64,000 bases of DNA. It comes from JAKLFA01 sp964450385 (GTDB lineage Bacteria; Omnitrophota; Gorgyraeia; Zapsychrales; JANLHA01). Under the pieces are notes generated by a model. The model was given only the letters and a program-made list of their open reading frames with translations, did no database searches and was not told the origin of the DNA. The position numbers and the translations under genes are program-made. The DNA lies in NCBI GenBank assembly GCA_964450385.1, contig CAYVEC010000002.1, forward strand, positions 62,001 to 126,000. Reading direction: 5' to 3'. Shown here piece by piece: positions 8,574-17,772 of the stretch. Position 1 is the stretch's first letter, and every line of letters begins with the position of its first letter.

Positions 8574-9380
8574 CTAAAACATCTTTTTCTTCAGCGCGAT
8601 ATCGCGGCCCAAGAATTTCTTGGCCAAGACACGAAAATGCTCCGGGGCATCGCTCACCAAAAATCGATGCGACGCCCGACGGGCTCGAAGGCGCAGAAGT
8701 CCCTCCCGCCGCAAACCCCCCTCAAGCTGACGAGCGACTTCAACCGCCGAATCAATCAGCGACACGCCCTCTCCCATCACATCCGCGATCGTCGCCTTTA
8801 AGAGCGGATAATGGGTGCAGCCGAGAATGACCGTATCAACACGGGCCTTCTGCAGGGTCTTAAGATATTCGCGCGCGACCTGACGCGTCACGTCTCTCTC
8901 AAACCACCCCTCTTCGACGAGAGGGACAAAAAGAGGGCACGCCTGGGCCATCACACGACAGCCCGGCCGGGCCCGACATAATTGCCGCTGATACTCGCCG
9001 CTCGCCACCGTGGCCGGGGTCGCGACGATACCGATTCGTCCGGTTCGGCTCGTTGCCACGGCCTTTTTGACCCCGGGTTCAATGACCCCCAGCACTGGCA
9101 CATCGAGCTCACGTTTCAGCAGACGCAGGGCATAACTCGCCGATGAATTACAGGCGATCACGATCGCCTTCACCTTATATTCCAAGAGGACCTCGGCGTT
9201 CTGCCGAGAAAATCGGACAATCGACGCCGGGGACTTGGTCCCGTAGGGAAGCCGCGCTGTGTCACCAAAATAGACAATATCCTCATAAGGCAGGAGCTGC
9301 ATCACGGCCTTCGCGACCGTGAGCCCCCCTAGTCCTGAATCAAAGATCCCGATCGGCGCGCGGGCCGTGTCCTGTTTCAT
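8574..9380 (-). CDS. murI: Glutamate racemase
   Basis: A 268-residue cofactor-independent racemase making D-glutamate for peptidoglycan. GIFDSGLGGLTV carries the Asp (D14), C77 lies in IACNSSAS and C188 in GCTHYP; these two Cys act as the general acid/base pair in the family. The usual ACNTA is ACNSS here, a mild change. The ATG at 9380 is chosen because AAAGGTGG lies just upstream; the longer reading would add a poorly conserved extension. It follows the amidase gene, both being cell-wall genes. Confidence 0.95.
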   Translation of the reverse strand: MKQDTARAPIGIFDSGLGGLTVAKAVMQLLPYEDIVYFGDTARLPYGTKSPASIVRFSRQNAEVLLEYKVKAIVIACNSSASYALRLLKRELDVPVLGVIEPGVKKAVATSRTGRIGIVATPATVASGEYQRQLCRARPGCRVMAQACPLFVPLVEEGWFERDVTRQVAREYLKTLQKARVDTVILGCTHYPLLKATIADVMGEGVSLIDSAVEVARQLEGGLRREGLLRLRARRASHRFLVSDAPEHFRVLAKKFLGRDIALKKKMF

Positions 9381-9481
9381 AAAACCACCTTTGGCTATCT
9401 TCTCATGTGCCGTCATTATAAACATTTCGTGGGAAAAATACAACACCGGCGCTCGCAGGCGGCGCCATGAGCCGCCGCCCC

Positions 9482-10516
9482 TTACCGCGAATTCACATAG
9501 CGGACGATGGCGCGGGCCAGGCTCTCGGCGATCCCCTGACGATAGTCCGGGGTTTTAAGAAGGCGCGCCTCACGCGGATTAGTCAAGAACCCGGTCTCGA
9601 CCAAGACCGCCGGGGAAAGGGTGTTCTTCAGGACATGGAATCCCGAATCCTTAGCCCCGCGATTCGCTACGCGGGTGTCCTGTGCCAAGACGCGGGACAC
9701 CTGATTCGCAAGGGCCGCTGATTCATTGATCTTATAGCGGTACATCAGATCCTCAAGCACCCGCTCAACGTCGCGGTTCTGGGTATTGACCGCAACCTGT
9801 TTAAGAAAGATCTGCCTGTTTTTCAACCACTGAGCAGTCTCGCGTTCCCGGGAGGTGAGGGGCGTCGCGCTCCAGACCTCAACCCCCGAGGCCCGGACCG
9901 CCTCGCTCGCGTTGACATGAATACTCACAAAAAGATCCGCCCGCATGCGGCTCGCGAGCTCGCCCCGCTCTTCGAGGGAAAGGAAGGTGTCCGTTGAACG
10001 TGTCAGGGCTACCTGAAACCCTTCGCGCTCCAATTCGGTCTTGAGCCGTTTCACGATATCAAGGACGATCGTCTTCTCCTGACCGCCGTGGCCGTCCATG
10101 GCCCCGGGGTCCTTCCCGCCATGCCCAGGATCAAGAACAATCAAGAATTTCCCCGACCGGAAAAAGACAACCCCGCCGACAAGCCTCGCCAAAACCTTGT
10201 TGCGAACATCCTCGGGCGCGATCACCTGGCCCTCTCTGATCCATAACGGCCGGCTGATTTTGATCTTTTCCTCATTCAGCCAAATCTCATCGCTCCCGAC
10301 AAAAGCGCTCACCCGATCCGCCCCCTTGTCAAGTTTGATCCGCTGAGTCACAGGATCATAATCATAAAGGACCCCGCGCTGCTGGCACACCGATGCCAGA
10401 GAGAACCCATCTTCTGAATGTCTCTCCGGGACCGTCGCGCAACCGGCGATGAATACAGCGAGACAGAGACTGCACACACCCATCAACCCCATCTTAGAAA
10501 CTGCCGTCTGATGCAT
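9482..10516 (-). CDS. N-acetylmuramoyl-L-alanine amidase (Amidase_3), lipoprotein
   Basis: A 344-residue zinc amidase that cleaves the peptide stem from MurNAc. The N-terminus has a lipoprotein signal peptide ending IAGC with C26 as the lipidated residue. Residues about 60-105 look like the copper-amine-oxidase N-like (AMIN-type) module often found before amidases. The catalytic domain has zinc ligands H132 (LDPGHGGKDPG), E147 (GGQEKTIVLD) and H200 (FVSIHVNAS), and a late catalytic Glu in LVETGFLTN. It lies directly after the secretin gene; amidases of this type help envelope-spanning machines through the wall, but here the link is only positional. Confidence 0.93.
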   Translation of the reverse strand: MHQTAVSKMGLMGVCSLCLAVFIAGCATVPERHSEDGFSLASVCQQRGVLYDYDPVTQRIKLDKGADRVSAFVGSDEIWLNEEKIKISRPLWIREGQVIAPEDVRNKVLARLVGGVVFFRSGKFLIVLDPGHGGKDPGAMDGHGGQEKTIVLDIVKRLKTELEREGFQVALTRSTDTFLSLEERGELASRMRADLFVSIHVNASEAVRASGVEVWSATPLTSRERETAQWLKNRQIFLKQVAVNTQNRDVERVLEDLMYRYKINESAALANQVSRVLAQDTRVANRGAKDSGFHVLKNTLSPAVLVETGFLTNPREARLLKTPDYRQGIAESLARAIVRYVNSR

Positions 10517-10532
10517 ATCCCTACCTATCCTC

Positions 10533-12542
10533 TTATTTTTTTGTGTCCTGAGCGGTACCGGTAATGATGCGGGGAGTCAGAAAGATCACGGTCTCCGTCT
10601 TCACCTTCTCATCATTCGTGTGGCGAAAGGCCGCGCCCACAAGCGGAATATCCCCCAAAACAGGGACCTTTTTATGCGAATACCGTTTTTCATCTTTGAT
10701 CAACCCGCCGATGACAATGGTGACCCCGTCATGGATACGCACGGTCGTCTCTGCCTCAGATGTCTCGACGACAGGGATCTCATTGTTCTCGCTGGTCAAC
10801 AGGGTATCGATCACAGAACTCACCTCAGGCTTGATCTTCATCGTGATAAAACCGTCTTTATGAACAATCGGCGTCACATAAAGCTTCACGCCAACATCAA
10901 TAAAATTCACGCTCTCCGCGGTCGTTGTCGGGCCGGTGCTCGGGGTCGTCGTCGTTGTGGTCACATAGGGCTGGGTCGAACCGACAAGGATGCGTGCCTC
11001 CTGATTATTCAGGACCGTGATGCTCGGGCTCGACAAGATATTCGTCTCCCCGATCTCCTCCAGGGCCTCGACCATCGCGGTATAACTGTTGTTCGTGATC
11101 GTGCCCACCCGGAGCGAGCCGCGCTGGGCGGCGGTGTTCTCAAGGACATTGAAATCCGATGTCAGAGTCAACTCATCCATCGCAGGAAAGATCGCCTGCC
11201 AATCAACGCCAAGATTATACTCGTTGCTAAGCTGGACCTGAACGATCTTTGCCTCGATCAAGACCTGCCGTTCCTGGACATCAAAAGCCGAGACCACTTC
11301 CGCGATCTCCTTCAACTTGGCCGGTTTATCAACGACGATCAGCTTATTTGAACGGGTGTCGAACTTGACCCGGCCGACGCTCCGGGACAGAATCGACTCA
11401 ACCTTCGCCGCAAGATCCTCGGCCAGGGCATAATTCAGCTCGAAGACCTCTGTCCGGACAGGAAAATCGATCTCGTAGATCAGGTTCTCCATCTTCGTGA
11501 GATTCTCCGGCGTTTCCATGATGACCATGGCATTCGATTTCTCGTCCGTGATGATCTTCCCTCCGGATGACCGCATGTTCTCTAACAGATGCGCTACATT
11601 CAGAACCGGGGCGTACTTCAAGTGATAGACCTTGGTATCGAGCGCCCCGCCGAAAACCTGGCCATAGCGCTTCTCATATTCAGCCCCGGTCATCACGCGA
11701 ATGATCCCATCCTCCTGGCGGTAGGCCATCCCGTTCGCGTCGAGGATGATCCTCAGCGCATCGAGGATATGGACATTTTTTAAATACATGGAGACCCGGC
11801 CCTGAACACCCTTGCCCGCAATAATATTCGTCCCGGTCTTCTGGGCGATCAGGCTGAGAACATCCATGAGATCGATATCCTTTAATTCCAACGAGTCGAC
11901 CATCCCCGAGTCCTTAAGCCCCTCGGCCAGTCCCGGAAGGGGCGCCTCTGCGGCCTCGGGAGCGTCGGGCATGGAAACATCGTTTTCAGAAAACAAAACC
12001 GGCGATGCGGCATCACCTAAAAAGCCCTCCGGCTCATGGGTCTGATCGTCACCGATCACCACGGCCTTATAGATCTCTCCCCGCGCAGCGGGCTGGTACG
12101 GAGCCGCCGGAGCCACCACCCCTCGGACCCGACGGACCGCGTCCTCATCAAAGATCTCAATATTGCTGATCACATCAACGGTCTCGACCGGAGGATCAGA
12201 CACTTCCGGCAGATCCGGCAGCTCTGGCAAGTCCGGAAGCGCCGCCTCTGCGAGCGCGGTCCCACCTCCCTCGGCCGCATCACCCTCAATCGCACCGGCA
12301 TCCTCGGCAATCGGGAAAGCCACAGGTTCCTCAAGATTTCGATTGAATTTAGGGGCCTGACTTTGCGCAATAAGGACCGTCGAGGCACGGTCCCCGGACC
12401 CCTGTTCAAGCGAGTCCAAGGCATAAGTGGCCGCATCCATCTGACTGTTCGCATGAGCAGACGATGCCGTGAGCACGGTCACGACCACAAGCATCCATCC
12501 GATTCTAACACGCATCCCCATTCCTTTGACGCCTCTATTCAT
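10533..12542 (-). CDS. gspD: Type II secretion secretin, GspD/PilQ-like
   Basis: A 669-residue outer-membrane secretin. It has a signal peptide ending near ASSAHANS, then an acidic Pro/Glu-rich region to about residue 215, an STN/N0 domain (DIDLMDVLSLIAQKTGTNI), secretin N-repeats (KVYHLKYAPVLNVAHLL; VFELNYALAEDLAAKVESIL) and a secretin core with SPSITVLNNQEARILVG, a Thr-rich gate-like stretch and the signature VPVLGDIPLVGAAFR. It forms the oligomeric outer-membrane gate. The ATG at 12542 overlaps the gspC-like stop; another ATG at 12515 has AAAGGA six bases upstream and may be the real start. Confidence 0.92.
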   Translation of the reverse strand: MNRGVKGMGMRVRIGWMLVVVTVLTASSAHANSQMDAATYALDSLEQGSGDRASTVLIAQSQAPKFNRNLEEPVAFPIAEDAGAIEGDAAEGGGTALAEAALPDLPELPDLPEVSDPPVETVDVISNIEIFDEDAVRRVRGVVAPAAPYQPAARGEIYKAVVIGDDQTHEPEGFLGDAASPVLFSENDVSMPDAPEAAEAPLPGLAEGLKDSGMVDSLELKDIDLMDVLSLIAQKTGTNIIAGKGVQGRVSMYLKNVHILDALRIILDANGMAYRQEDGIIRVMTGAEYEKRYGQVFGGALDTKVYHLKYAPVLNVAHLLENMRSSGGKIITDEKSNAMVIMETPENLTKMENLIYEIDFPVRTEVFELNYALAEDLAAKVESILSRSVGRVKFDTRSNKLIVVDKPAKLKEIAEVVSAFDVQERQVLIEAKIVQVQLSNEYNLGVDWQAIFPAMDELTLTSDFNVLENTAAQRGSLRVGTITNNSYTAMVEALEEIGETNILSSPSITVLNNQEARILVGSTQPYVTTTTTTPSTGPTTTAESVNFIDVGVKLYVTPIVHKDGFITMKIKPEVSSVIDTLLTSENNEIPVVETSEAETTVRIHDGVTIVIGGLIKDEKRYSHKKVPVLGDIPLVGAAFRHTNDEKVKTETVIFLTPRIITGTAQDTKK

Positions 12543-13011
12543 CCCTCAATCGAATCACTGCCGACCCCGCCCCGGAGACGACCTCTACCTCGCCAGGACG
12601 AATGTCCACGATCCGCGTTGCCCCCAAAAGATCCCCGCTCCGTGTCACGACCACCGTATGAAGCTCCCGCTGTTCCCAGATCGCCTGACGCTCTCTCCCC
12701 ACAATGATGCCAACTAACTGATATTCGTTTGCGATTTCGCCGCTCCCAGTTGTCTGAGGAGCATCTTCACCGGCGTTGTTATCCGACGGACGCCCATTCT
12801 CAACAAAGATATCCCTGAGGATGATCCGATCGATCGTCTCAGGTGACGGCTGCACGCGCCCGGGAACGACGGACGGATGGGCGAAACCATCCTCGGGCGC
12901 TGCGGATTGCAACGACCGATGCGGCAGAATATGCCACGCAGACCCGGCCGCGAAACACACCGCAAGAAACCAGAACAGCCCTGTGATCCAACGCATAAAC
13001 ATTATGAACAC
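12535..13011 (-). CDS. GspC / PilP-like inner-membrane linker of the secretion system
   Basis: A 158-residue bitopic protein: short cytoplasmic start, one TM helix (WITGLFWFLAVCFAAGSAW), a Pro-rich linker and a small beta domain starting EYQLVGIIVG and ending VEVVSGAGSAVIRL. This order, and its place immediately before the secretin gene, fits the GspC HR-domain/PilP family, which joins the inner-membrane platform to the secretin. No PDZ domain is present, so it is shorter than classical GspC. An AT-rich gap (13,012-13,095) with TACAAT on the minus strand separates it from the previous gene and might hold an internal promoter. Confidence 0.7.
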   Translation of the reverse strand: MFIMFMRWITGLFWFLAVCFAAGSAWHILPHRSLQSAAPEDGFAHPSVVPGRVQPSPETIDRIILRDIFVENGRPSDNNAGEDAPQTTGSGEIANEYQLVGIIVGRERQAIWEQRELHTVVVTRSGDLLGATRIVDIRPGEVEVVSGAGSAVIRLRDE

Positions 13012-13095
13012 GTTCCGTATTTATTGTACTGATTTTTATAAAAGAATTTTATTAATTTTACTCTTTTTTTATTGCGTCTAAACCCTTCCATCGCC

Positions 13096-13638
13096 TCACG
13101 CCTTCGGAACTATGAAATTCCGGCTGATCTTCAAAACACAACGCACCGTTCGGGAATGTCCCGGCCCGCGCTCCATGGATATCTCATCGATAAAAAACCC
13201 GTCCGGCCGTGATTCCAGGCCATAGACAAAACGCATCACCGAGAAAAAATCATGGCCGGCAATAACATGAACGGAAAATTTTTCTGACACGGCGTCGCGC
13301 GAAACAGTTTGCGGCTTCACCTCAATGATCGTGACCCCGGACTCCGCGGCCGTTTTCTCAATGACCGCGATCATCCCGGACATCTCCTGTTCCTCAGGCT
13401 CCCGTCGAGTCAGACGCTGTGCCTCCTCTTGAAAATCCTTTTCATATCCAGCATAATCACTCACCCGCGCCGCGATCCCCGCAGCCTGTTCTTCGAGCCG
13501 GGCCGCCTCGCGTGCCAAACGCTCCGCATAACCATTTAAAGGGGCATAGATCCATTGCCGTGCCACAAACACCCCGAGGGTCATAAGCCCGACGAGCAAC
13601 AATGCCTGTTCCCGCTGATTCATCACCCGCCTTATCAT
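13096..13638 (-). CDS. GspM / PilO-like assembly protein
   Basis: A 180-residue protein with one TM helix (ALLLVGLMTLGVFVARQWI), a coiled-coil stretch of about 60 residues (ERLAREAARLEEQAAG onward) and a ferredoxin-like C-terminal domain. That architecture is shared by GspM and PilO, which pair with GspL/PilN in the inner-membrane platform. Its start overlaps the stop of the PilM/PilN-like gene. An alternative ATG lies five codons in. Confidence 0.72.
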   Translation of the reverse strand: MIRRVMNQREQALLLVGLMTLGVFVARQWIYAPLNGYAERLAREAARLEEQAAGIAARVSDYAGYEKDFQEEAQRLTRREPEEQEMSGMIAVIEKTAAESGVTIIEVKPQTVSRDAVSEKFSVHVIAGHDFFSVMRFVYGLESRPDGFFIDEISMERGPGHSRTVRCVLKISRNFIVPKA

Positions 13639-15041
13639 AGTCCCTCCCCATTCCGAACCGCTCGAAGGGTCATCCGGAATTCAGAGAGTTCCCGGTTGAG
13701 GCGTTTTCGGCGGTTCGCATACCGAAGCTGGACATCTCTGAACGCCGGGTGCCGAAGGAGCCCCTCCTGAAATCCGCGGACCTGATTCGGGACCGGCGTG
13801 TCGGCCTGAATGACCACCTCACGATCGGCGTTGATCCGAACAAGCTGACAGGTCACATCCGCTGGCGTCAAAGAGACCAATCCTGCTATGACCTCGCTGA
13901 CCGAGGGTTTCAGATACTGCGACGCAAAAAAAGCCATCACCTGCTGGTCACGTTCCAGCGCCTTAACCCGCGGCGCCATCGCGCTCATCCGTCGCTCGGC
14001 ATCTTCAATCCGGCGCTGATAAACCGCCACGCGGGCACTCAAAAAAACGATAAGCATCAGGACCGCTCCTCCAGCGGCAATAAGCAGCCTTCGGAGATCC
14101 CGCTGAAACCCCACGTGCCGGTGTCCGGCGATCTCCGCCGCGGGCAGAAGATTCATCGTGTCGCCGGCCCGCAAACCGAGAGCCCCAACCAACGCGGCGA
14201 CGGATGACGTCTGAGCCATCTTAATAAACTCTTCGCGGACCGCCTTGGGTCCAGGATGGAACGCCCCCTCAACTTCCTCGCGCCGAATCGGCCCGTTGAT
14301 CACCGATGACAACGCCGGCTCGACACGGCTGAAGGTCTCCGAGTCCGCGATGACCGAACATTCCGACGGAATATACTCTTTATGGCCATGAAGGAACAGA
14401 CGCAGGGTGCGGACCGCTTCCTCTGCCCATAACGACGCGTCCCCGTCACGGACCTGTTCACGGCCGCCAATAAGATGTTTTGAAAAAAGAACCTGAACTC
14501 CCCGACAAAAACATATCTCACTATGGCGTCGATCAATGTTAACGATGATCCGAAAGACCTCAGGCGCCGCGGGAGGACAGGCGGCCACGGCACTGATCCC
14601 ACTCACAAAGATCCCTGAAGGCACAAGAGCATGCCGCCGCAGGGCATCGAGATACTGCTCCATGGCCTCCTCACCCGAAAGGGCCACGACAACATCGGCA
14701 TTCCCCTCAGCGAACCTCTGACACGTCTGATAGCCAAACACGACCGAATCGGACCCGAAGACATCGATGACCGGCGCCTGACACGCAACCATCCGACGGA
14801 TCTCCGCCTCATCAATCGACGGCAAAAGAAGCCGTTTCAAGACCGTCTCGCGCCGCGAGACGATCACCAGGACCTCACCGCCCTGGGCCACCCGTGCCAG
14901 TCCGAGCGACCCAACATCGACCGCAGTGTCGGCCGTCCGAGGCACCTCCCGTAGGAGAACGCACTCGCCCCTTCGGACAGCCAGGGCGCGAACCGCGTAG
15001 TCCGTAAATTCAATGACGATTTTTTTATCGTGGATGATCAC
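13635..15041 (-). CDS. GspL-like protein (PilM-type actin-fold domain plus PilN-type domain)
   Basis: A 468-residue protein combining a cytoplasmic actin/ASKHA-like domain (about 1-310; FRIIVNIDRRHSEICFC looks like the phosphate-1 strand pair) with a TM helix near 335 (LLIAAGGAVLMLIVFLSA), a coiled coil and a periplasmic ferredoxin-like domain. In type IV pili these are two proteins, PilM and PilN; in T2S they are joined as GspL, as here. The role is to couple the GspE ATPase to the periplasmic platform. It overlaps the gspK end by seventeen bases. Confidence 0.75.
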   Translation of the reverse strand: MIIHDKKIVIEFTDYAVRALAVRRGECVLLREVPRTADTAVDVGSLGLARVAQGGEVLVIVSRRETVLKRLLLPSIDEAEIRRMVACQAPVIDVFGSDSVVFGYQTCQRFAEGNADVVVALSGEEAMEQYLDALRRHALVPSGIFVSGISAVAACPPAAPEVFRIIVNIDRRHSEICFCRGVQVLFSKHLIGGREQVRDGDASLWAEEAVRTLRLFLHGHKEYIPSECSVIADSETFSRVEPALSSVINGPIRREEVEGAFHPGPKAVREEFIKMAQTSSVAALVGALGLRAGDTMNLLPAAEIAGHRHVGFQRDLRRLLIAAGGAVLMLIVFLSARVAVYQRRIEDAERRMSAMAPRVKALERDQQVMAFFASQYLKPSVSEVIAGLVSLTPADVTCQLVRINADREVVIQADTPVPNQVRGFQEGLLRHPAFRDVQLRYANRRKRLNRELSEFRMTLRAVRNGEGL

Positions 15042-16122
15042 CTGTCAACCGTCCCTGCACCCATGACACGACCTCCAATGACTCCCGATCGATCACGACC
15101 CTGACCTGGGTCGATACCTGGGCCGGATCCCCATAACCAACGATCTCTGCCCGGATAAACCGCGATACCGGAGTATGCACGGCAGATACCGCCGCGGCCA
15201 GGACCCGTTCCCTGGCATTCAGAATAAGCTCTTCCCATCGGATTTCCTGATCGTCCCCGGTTCCCTCCCGGCCATCCGGTCCCCGACGATATACGACGAT
15301 CTTCTGGACCAACGAACGCGCATCCCCCTCGTCCGCGCGCGTCGCCCCGCCAGTAAACGTTCGGAACACCGCCCCGAGGACCTGTTCCGAGGCCGTATTA
15401 AAATTCAGCCGCAATCGGCCGGATCGCGGAAAAACCGTGACATACGGCCGGAGATCCACCAGCATCTCCGGGGAGACCCCCTTCACAAGCGACAGCTCAG
15501 CAAAACTTTCAAACGGCCCGTTCTTTGGTCCGTATGAACGATCACTATAGAAATCAGCCTCCTGCCCGGGCATCGCCTCAGCCCGGTCATGATCGCGATC
15601 CGTCCAATCCAGGATACTGGCCGCCGCGAGCCGCGCCTCTTCCAGAGTATATCCCAATCCCATGATGAGCTCAATCAAAACCGAAATATTCTGGACCGTC
15701 ACCGCGTTTAGATTGATCCGGCTTTCCTCGTCGGAAAAACCATACTGAGGCCCCTGCTCAGGCGCTCCCTCACCATCGCGAACGACATCAAAGCGCCCAA
15801 AGGGTAAGGCGACCTGACGAAAGGCCTGCTGTGGGCCCTCTCCGGGATGAAAAACCACCCCGAGCTGATACCGCGTGTCGATCCCCCGTCCCTCTTCCGA
15901 GACCGAGTCTTCATAGATCCGTCGGATCGCATAGGCAAGGGCCGAATAGCAGGCATGCCGCGAGCGCATCCGTCCCAGTTGATAACGGGCACCGGCGAGC
16001 TGAGCCCGTGTGCCCCGCGACATCCCAAGGCTCAGGACCGTTAGGATGACGAGCGCCCAGACCGCAATAAATAATATGACCCCTGACCGATTCGTCAAGG
16101 CCATGACCCTGGACCTTCTCAT
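15025..16122 (-). CDS. gspK: GspK-like minor pseudopilin
   Basis: A 365-residue protein with an N-terminal hydrophobic helix (GVILFIAVWALVILTVLSLG) and the GspK-specific DEESRINLNAV followed by helix-hairpin-helix-like segments. GspK caps the pseudopilus tip together with GspI and GspJ, and is the only large pseudopilin, which matches the length. The residue at +5 is not the usual Glu, also typical of GspK. ILDWTDRDHDR may be the calcium-binding region. Its start lies at the end of gspJ (four-base overlap). Confidence 0.85.
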   Translation of the reverse strand: MRRSRVMALTNRSGVILFIAVWALVILTVLSLGMSRGTRAQLAGARYQLGRMRSRHACYSALAYAIRRIYEDSVSEEGRGIDTRYQLGVVFHPGEGPQQAFRQVALPFGRFDVVRDGEGAPEQGPQYGFSDEESRINLNAVTVQNISVLIELIMGLGYTLEEARLAAASILDWTDRDHDRAEAMPGQEADFYSDRSYGPKNGPFESFAELSLVKGVSPEMLVDLRPYVTVFPRSGRLRLNFNTASEQVLGAVFRTFTGGATRADEGDARSLVQKIVVYRRGPDGREGTGDDQEIRWEELILNARERVLAAAVSAVHTPVSRFIRAEIVGYGDPAQVSTQVRVVIDRESLEVVSWVQGRLTGDHPR

Positions 16123-16829
16123 GGAGAACCCTCATCTAGCACCGTCATGATCTGTCCCTGCGGGATCACCAGCCGCCGCGACAGTCCGCCTGAGGCGTCC
16201 TCTCCGGCGAGCCTGACATGGACCCGTATCTCTCGTGGCGGAACAGCGGCCTTCCACACCGAGAGCCAGACCGTTTCCTCTGTCCCCTCGGCGCCGCTCA
16301 AATATAAAAACTCGAACCGAACCCCCCCATCAGCCAATCCGATGGCCATGACCTGATCACGTCCCGACCGACCGGCTTCCCGGGCCGCCTCATCATGAGC
16401 AAACGACCGTTGCTGACGGACCACGACCCAGCCGGAACCGGCCGCCTCCTTCATGCCCCATCCCTCCTTGATCCGGTCCGCCCAGAACACCATCCCGACG
16501 ACCTCTCGCCACGGCCCCGCGTAATAACAGACGCGTTGGAGCCCGTCGGGGAGCCCCGTGATAAAACACATCTCCCTATCCGTCGCCTCAAAGGCCGTGA
16601 CACGCCCGCTCTCATCCGAATAAGGAACGGCATTCTCAACATCCTGGAGAAGGCGCTCAACCATCTCATACCGCTGCCGATCCCCACGGCGAAAATCGCG
16701 GGCCCGGCGCGACACCATCAATGATGTCGCGATCGTCGCATACGCGCTCACGGCCAAAGCCCCGACGACCGCGCAGACGACCAAGAGTTCAACCAAGGAA
16801 AATCCGGAACGCGAGCGAAATCTATTCAT
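16119..16829 (-). CDS. gspJ: GspJ-like minor pseudopilin
   Basis: A 236-residue prepilin-like protein: basic leader, cleavage motif SG/FSLVELLVV with Glu at +5, hydrophobic helix, then a beta domain. Size and position between gspI and gspK fit GspJ, a tip pseudopilin. It overlaps the gspI stop by eight bases. Confidence 0.85.
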   Translation of the reverse strand: MNRFRSRSGFSLVELLVVCAVVGALAVSAYATIATSLMVSRRARDFRRGDRQRYEMVERLLQDVENAVPYSDESGRVTAFEATDREMCFITGLPDGLQRVCYYAGPWREVVGMVFWADRIKEGWGMKEAAGSGWVVVRQQRSFAHDEAAREAGRSGRDQVMAIGLADGGVRFEFLYLSGAEGTEETVWLSVWKAAVPPREIRVHVRLAGEDASGGLSRRLVIPQGQIMTVLDEGSP

Positions 16830-17235
16830 CCGCCCCCTCCGCCTGGATTAACACCGCGATCGATGTCGCCAATTCTCTTGCCCCTTCGCCCTCACCCCAC
16901 CGGACACGAAGAACGGCCTGGGACACGCCCTCGTGACGCGGCCCTTCGGTCCACTCGCCCGCGCCCTCGTCGATCGATGTCATAAGCCCTGTCCCCTCGT
17001 CGATAGCCTCCCCCCAGGGGACACGCTCGCGATACCGGGCACGAAGGACATCAGCAACGCGATTATGAAGAGCGGTCATCGCGCTCAGATAGGCCTCAGC
17101 CCGCGACTGTGTCGAGGCGCTCTGCACGATCGCCTGTACCATGGTCACCAGCCCCACGGACAGAATAACGATCGCGAGGACCACCTCGACTAAAAGCCAT
17201 CCCTCTTTTTTAAGTCCCTTGCCTCGGCGTATCAT
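16822..17235 (-). CDS. gspI: GspI-like minor pseudopilin
   Basis: A 137-residue pseudopilin with leader MIRRGKGLKKEG, cleavage after Gly, then WLLVEVVLAIVILSVGLV with Glu at +5. The ATG at 17235 overlaps the gspH stop as ATGA and gives a normal short leader; the reading frame is open further upstream but that would bury the leader. The C-terminal beta domain (AVLRVRWGEGEG) is short, as in GspI. Confidence 0.85.
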   Translation of the reverse strand: MIRRGKGLKKEGWLLVEVVLAIVILSVGLVTMVQAIVQSASTQSRAEAYLSAMTALHNRVADVLRARYRERVPWGEAIDEGTGLMTSIDEGAGEWTEGPRHEGVSQAVLRVRWGEGEGARELATSIAVLIQAEGADE

Positions 17236-17771
17236 TCGGCACACCCTTCCAAAATCACAGCCCGCCCCCAGAGCGCCCGTGTCGTGACCTGAAGACACTC
17301 ATCCCCCTCGCACAGGCACGCATCCCCGCCGCCCAATGTCCCGTCCCCGTCGATAAGCCACCCCTGACCCAAAACACGGACCTCAATAGGGTCGGGAATG
17401 TCCAAAAAATCAGCTCGAGAGCGCGTGCGGTGACGCACGCTCTGGCCGGTCCCCTCTGCCGTGCCGTCATCTCCGCCGGCATCAATAATAAAGCGTCGGC
17501 TCGCGGCATCGAAGAGAACCTCCCTCGGGGCCCCGGCGACCGCGGCCTTCACATGGGCGAGGTCAAGCAGGGCAACGAGGTCTTCTGCCGTGCGTTCCCG
17601 CCGGGCCTTCTCAAACGAGCCTCGAAACGACGGAACGGCCAGAGCCGCAATCACCAGAAGAAGTGCAACGGCCATGACAAGCTCGACATATGTCATGGCC
17701 GATTGATGAACCCGGAACGATCCCTTACGAAGACCGCTCATCGACGGAAACCTACTCTTCATGACCAGCAA
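17232..17771 (-). CDS. gspH: GspH-like minor pseudopilin
   Basis: A 179-residue pseudopilin with hydrophobic helix YVELVMAVALLLVIAALAV and the conserved Glu. The residue before the predicted cleavage point is Ala (QSA/MTYVELVMA) rather than Gly, unusual for a prepilin-peptidase substrate. The start is probably the TTG at 17771, six bases after AAGGAGG; the next ATG (17762) is fifteen bases away from that SD. Four Cys late in the protein (ACLCEGDECL and EGCAE) may form disulfides. Assignment as GspH rests on order in the operon and size. Confidence 0.8.
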   Translation of the reverse strand: MLVMKSRFPSMSGLRKGSFRVHQSAMTYVELVMAVALLLVIAALAVPSFRGSFEKARRERTAEDLVALLDLAHVKAAVAGAPREVLFDAASRRFIIDAGGDDGTAEGTGQSVRHRTRSRADFLDIPDPIEVRVLGQGWLIDGDGTLGGGDACLCEGDECLQVTTRALWGRAVILEGCAE

Positions 17772-17772
17772 G

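Noticed and set aside
9446..9481. Terminator between the amidase and murI genes (GGCGGC/GCCGCC)
   Set aside because: The hairpin has no U tract on the minus strand directly after it; a processing or pausing site is possible but not supported.
10620..12707. Several long plus-strand open frames opposite gspD
   Set aside because: All lie antisense to a clear secretin gene and have shadow-like composition.
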